A stretch of 64,000 nucleotides of DNA from Nannocystis exedens (GTDB taxonomy: Bacteria > Myxococcota_A > Polyangia > Nannocystales > Nannocystaceae): positions 1,364,001-1,428,000 of the forward strand of contig NZ_NETK01000001.1 of assembly GCF_002343915.1 (NCBI RefSeq), written 5' to 3'. Below are positions 61,811 through 64,000 of the stretch, piece after piece (position 1 is the first letter of the stretch; the number at the start of each line of letters is the position of its first letter). Both the position numbers and the translations under genes were made by a program. Below the pieces are notes generated by a model, which made no database searches, was not told where the DNA came from, and saw nothing but the letters and a program-made list of their open reading frames with translations.

Positions 61811-62704
61811 ATGCTTGGACTACGCTTCAGCCGGCTCGTGCACGCCGCCATCGCCAGCGGCGCGCTCGCCCTCGCCGCCTGTCAGGGCGGCGGCAAGGGC
61901 GACACGGACACCGACACCGACACCGGCACCGCGACCGAGGCGCCGACCACCGACGATCCGACCGGGCCCCCGATCGATCCGACCCTTCCGTTGCCGCCCG
62001 ATCCGACGAATCCGCTGCCGCCCGACCCGCCCGATCCGCCGCCCGCCGACGTGCCGCCGGCGCTGCTCGGCGTCAAGCTGCTCGACCCGTCGACCCTCCA
62101 GCTCAGCTTCACCGAGCCGCTCGCCCCGGTCGACACCGTCAACCCCAAGCGCTTCCGCCTCAGCGTCGCCCAGGCCTACCTCGGCAACTACGGCGGTCAG
62201 CCGAGCACCACCCTCATCGACCCGCGCTACTACAACCTCGAGGAGTACTGCCCGCCGAACCCGCCGCCGCCCTGCTACTACGAGCCGCCGTACTACTACT
62301 ATTGCTACTACGGCCCCTCCTGCTATTACCAGAGCACCGGCCCGCTCGTGCCCACCAGCGTCGCCCCGCTCGACGGCGACCCGACCTCGATCGTCATCAC
62401 CCTCAGCGTCCCGATCCAGCCGTTCCTGTGCAACACGCTGCAGGCGTTCGAGGACAACCCCAACATCCAGATGGTGCTGCACCTCCACTACGCCGCCGGC
62501 GGGCTGGCGGAGCTCCAGGACCTCACCGGCCTGGCCCTGCCGTCCCTCGGCGACGCCTGGGTGAAGTACGACGGCAACTTCTACGGCTACGAGGGCCCCG
62601 CCTTCTCGAACCTCGACCCGTTCCTCCCGATCCCCTGCGCGCTGTTCGACGTCCCCGCGCCCATCCCCGACGACAGCCCCGACATCCCGGATTCCGACCT
62701 GTAA
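61811..62704 (+). CDS. Tyr-rich lipoprotein, second tandem paralogue
   Basis: 297 residues. The signal peptide is nearly identical in DNA to that of 60521, while the stalk (Asp/Thr then Pro/Asp) has diverged and is longer. The head shares 'LLDPSTLQLSFTEPLAPVDT', 'KRFRLS', 'YLGNYGGQPS' and a CYYEPPYYYYCYYGPSCYYQ loop. It ends with an added acidic tail (DDSPDIPDSDL). Function unknown. Confidence 0.72.
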   Translation: MLGLRFSRLVHAAIASGALALAACQGGGKGDTDTDTDTGTATEAPTTDDPTGPPIDPTLPLPPDPTNPLPPDPPDPPPADVPPALLGVKLLDPSTLQLSFTEPLAPVDTVNPKRFRLSVAQAYLGNYGGQPSTTLIDPRYYNLEEYCPPNPPPPCYYEPPYYYYCYYGPSCYYQSTGPLVPTSVAPLDGDPTSIVITLSVPIQPFLCNTLQAFEDNPNIQMVLHLHYAAGGLAELQDLTGLALPSLGDAWVKYDGNFYGYEGPAFSNLDPFLPIPCALFDVPAPIPDDSPDIPDSDL

Positions 62705-62895
62705 CCGGCCCGCGAGCGAATGCGGCGAGGCCGGGCGCCCGGCACATCGAGCGGGGCGCCCGCGCGCCCAACCGTACGTCTCGGGACGTGGCGGATGCGT
62801 CGCCGTAGAGCCCCGCGGCAGCGCACCGGCGCAGCGCCTCGCCCGACGGCCTTCAAGGCGCGCTCGGCGCGGCCGAGCGCTCCGAACGGAGTACC

Positions 62896-63447
62896 ATGCC
62901 GGCCATGACTAACTTCAGCAATCGCGCGCTGCGCACCTTCGCATTCACTGTCCTCGCCGCCTGCAGCCCGAAGGGCGCCGACACGGGCACCGACGGCACC
63001 GACGGCAACACGACCGGGTCCGGGAGCACCGCCTCGACCACCGGCAACGACACGAGCACCGGCGAAACCACTGGCACGAGCACCGCCACGACCGACGCCA
63101 CCGGTCCCACGACGACCACGACTCTCGGGACCACGACCGTCGACACCACGACCGGCCCCGGCCCCGTGAGCGCCACCGACTCGGACTCCGAGTCCGACGG
63201 CGAGTCGGAGTCCGACTCCGACTCTGACTGCGCCTCGACCTGCGGCACGGTGATCGAGTGCGAGCACCCCGACGTGTTGGAGTCGCTGGGCGCCCCGCCG
63301 TGCGAAGAGGGCTTCCACTGCGACGACCAATCGGACTGCGGCTGCGCCCTCACCTTCTGCGTGGCGAACTGCGACCCCAGCGATCCGAACGCGTGCGCGA
63401 CGGGTGAAACCTGCGACGCACGCAGCGGCGCCTGCGTCCCTGCCTGA
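62896..63447 (+). CDS. Short Thr/Ser-rich lipoprotein with Cys-rich end
   Basis: 183 residues. Lipobox (VLAAC), a Thr/Gly/Ser stalk, an SD-rich run (TDSDSESDGESESDSDSD) and a Cys-rich C-terminus (CASTCGTVIECEH, CGCALTFCVANC, CATGETCDARSGAC). GGAG upstream. Function unknown. Confidence 0.7.
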   Translation: MPAMTNFSNRALRTFAFTVLAACSPKGADTGTDGTDGNTTGSGSTASTTGNDTSTGETTGTSTATTDATGPTTTTTLGTTTVDTTTGPGPVSATDSDSESDGESESDSDSDCASTCGTVIECEHPDVLESLGAPPCEEGFHCDDQSDCGCALTFCVANCDPSDPNACATGETCDARSGACVPA

Positions 63448-63829
63448 TCGCCCCCGTTCACGCGTCCCCCTCGATCGCCCGGCCCCACGCCTCGGCGCCC
63501 TCGGCCACCGTACCCGCGGGTCGACTTCGGTAGCGCGCGAAGAGCGTGCTGCCGTCGGATCCGACCCGCGCCCGCCTCGCGCCTCGCTCGCGACGGGGCG
63601 GCGTGCGCCGTCGACGATCCGGTCCGGCGCGCGCCGCCTGGCTCGAACCCGGCTCGAAATTGGCCGCCATTGCACATTCCACCGAGCGGAAGGCCCGCAC
63701 CTCGTGCGCGCTATTTGGAGCGGGGCCATTCATCGACGGAACAAGCCATTGGCTGCGGCGGACACCTCGCCGCACGACATCCGACATCGTTGGGTCGGCA
63801 ACATCGGTTGCTGGAATCGGAGGTGTACA
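63448..63829. other. Intergenic region, 382 bp
   Basis: No gene supported. The right part is locally less GC-rich and contains the likely promoter of the gene at 63830. No 14-bp unit seen. Confidence 0.5.
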
Positions 63830-64000
63830 ATGGAGCAGCACAGCACGACCATCGGTAACGTTCGCCTGGAATGGGGACGCCTCGAGCGGCAGGACCGCCG
63901 CCAGAAGATCACATTTCGCCGGGAATTCGCGCAGACGCCCGTCGTCATGGTGAGCGTCGAGACGAACGACGCTCGGGCGGTCGAGACCGTGGAAGTAGCC
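63830..64000 (+). CDS. H-type lectin-like protein, N-terminal part (runs off the window)
   Basis: 57 residues visible. 'GNVRLEWGRLERQDRRQ' followed by 'ITFRREFAQTPVVMVSVETND' fits the H-type lectin pattern (F...F...P.V..S......D), a carbohydrate-binding fold found in secreted proteins. GGAGG lies 6 bases before the ATG. No signal peptide at the start, so export (if any) would need another route. The rest lies beyond the edge. Confidence 0.65.
   Translation, partial: MEQHSTTIGNVRLEWGRLERQDRRQKITFRREFAQTPVVMVSVETNDARAVETVEVA

Noticed and set aside
63448..63829. Short frames on both strands before the lectin-like gene
   Set aside because: None has a ribosome site, a recognisable domain or the local codon pattern.

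Overview
The window is very GC-rich (well above two-thirds G+C by eye) and reads like chromosome from a myxobacterium, most likely of the Nannocystaceae type. That placement is inference. It rests on the many secreted lipoproteins with Ser/Thr-rich stalks, the 'CGDG..E.CDDGN...GDGCS..C' myxobacterial cysteine repeats, DUF1592/DUF1501 partner proteins, an ECF sigma factor paired with a Ser/Thr kinase carrying a beta-propeller, and frequent GTG starts. No integrase, transposase, phage gene, CRISPR array or biosynthetic cluster was seen. One tRNA gene (Lys, CTT) is present; no rRNA.

Layout. 1-5.5 kb: the start of a cytochrome P450, a DUF1328 membrane peptide, a Cys-rich lipoprotein, a lipoprotein esterase, a short-chain dehydrogenase and a second Cys-rich lipoprotein. 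5.8-7.3 kb: an ECF sigma factor translationally coupled to a membrane (anti-sigma-like) protein. 7.4-13.4 kb: a lipoprotein, a probable envelope protein, the NAD salvage pair pncA-pncB and a secreted archaemetzincin. 13.6-18.1 kb: a lipoprotein with a paralogue 31 kb away, a Rieske oxygenase coupled to a DUF434 protein, and a lipoprotein with an EGF-like segment. 18.4-24.7 kb: a DUF1592-type secreted haem-motif protein with its DUF1501 partner, and two lipoproteins. 24.7-29.1 kb: tRNA-Lys, a decayed Cys-rich gene, a DUF3311 plus sodium:solute symporter pair, and an FG-GAP lipoprotein. 29.3-37.5 kb: a YfbK-type vWA lipoprotein, adenine deaminase, a PLP decarboxylase, a methyltransferase-like protein, an enoyl-CoA hydratase, a membrane protein and an HxlR regulator. 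37.9-45.4 kb: a fused ethanolamine ammonia-lyase (EutB-EutC), DNA polymerase IV, a lipid-kinase-like protein, a DUF2325-like protein and a GAF-GAF histidine kinase. 45.4-64 kb: more lipoproteins, the ECF/kinase pair, a lipoprotein expansin, a CFI-box protein, tandem Tyr-rich paralogues and the start of an H-type lectin-like gene.

The most striking signal is not a gene. A short interrupted palindrome, TGTCC-N4-GGACA (more fully MTGTCC-N4-GGAC, M = A or C), occurs more than 60 times. When clustered it runs head-to-tail with an exact 14-bp period. Arrays of two to seven units lie in every convergent intergenic gap longer than about 45 bp, in other gene junctions, and inside reading frames. There they encode stretches of unrelated proteins, including the C-terminal tail of EutBC and signal-peptide starts. 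The constant 4-bp spacer and exact period set this family apart from ordinary terminators or REP elements.

The genes do not form one pathway. Most are independent housekeeping or accessory units set among about eighteen surface lipoproteins. Smaller oddities are two cases where the 3' end of a gene has been partly duplicated just downstream (pncB and the archaemetzincin), one frameshifted lipoprotein gene, and one pseudogene beside the tRNA.
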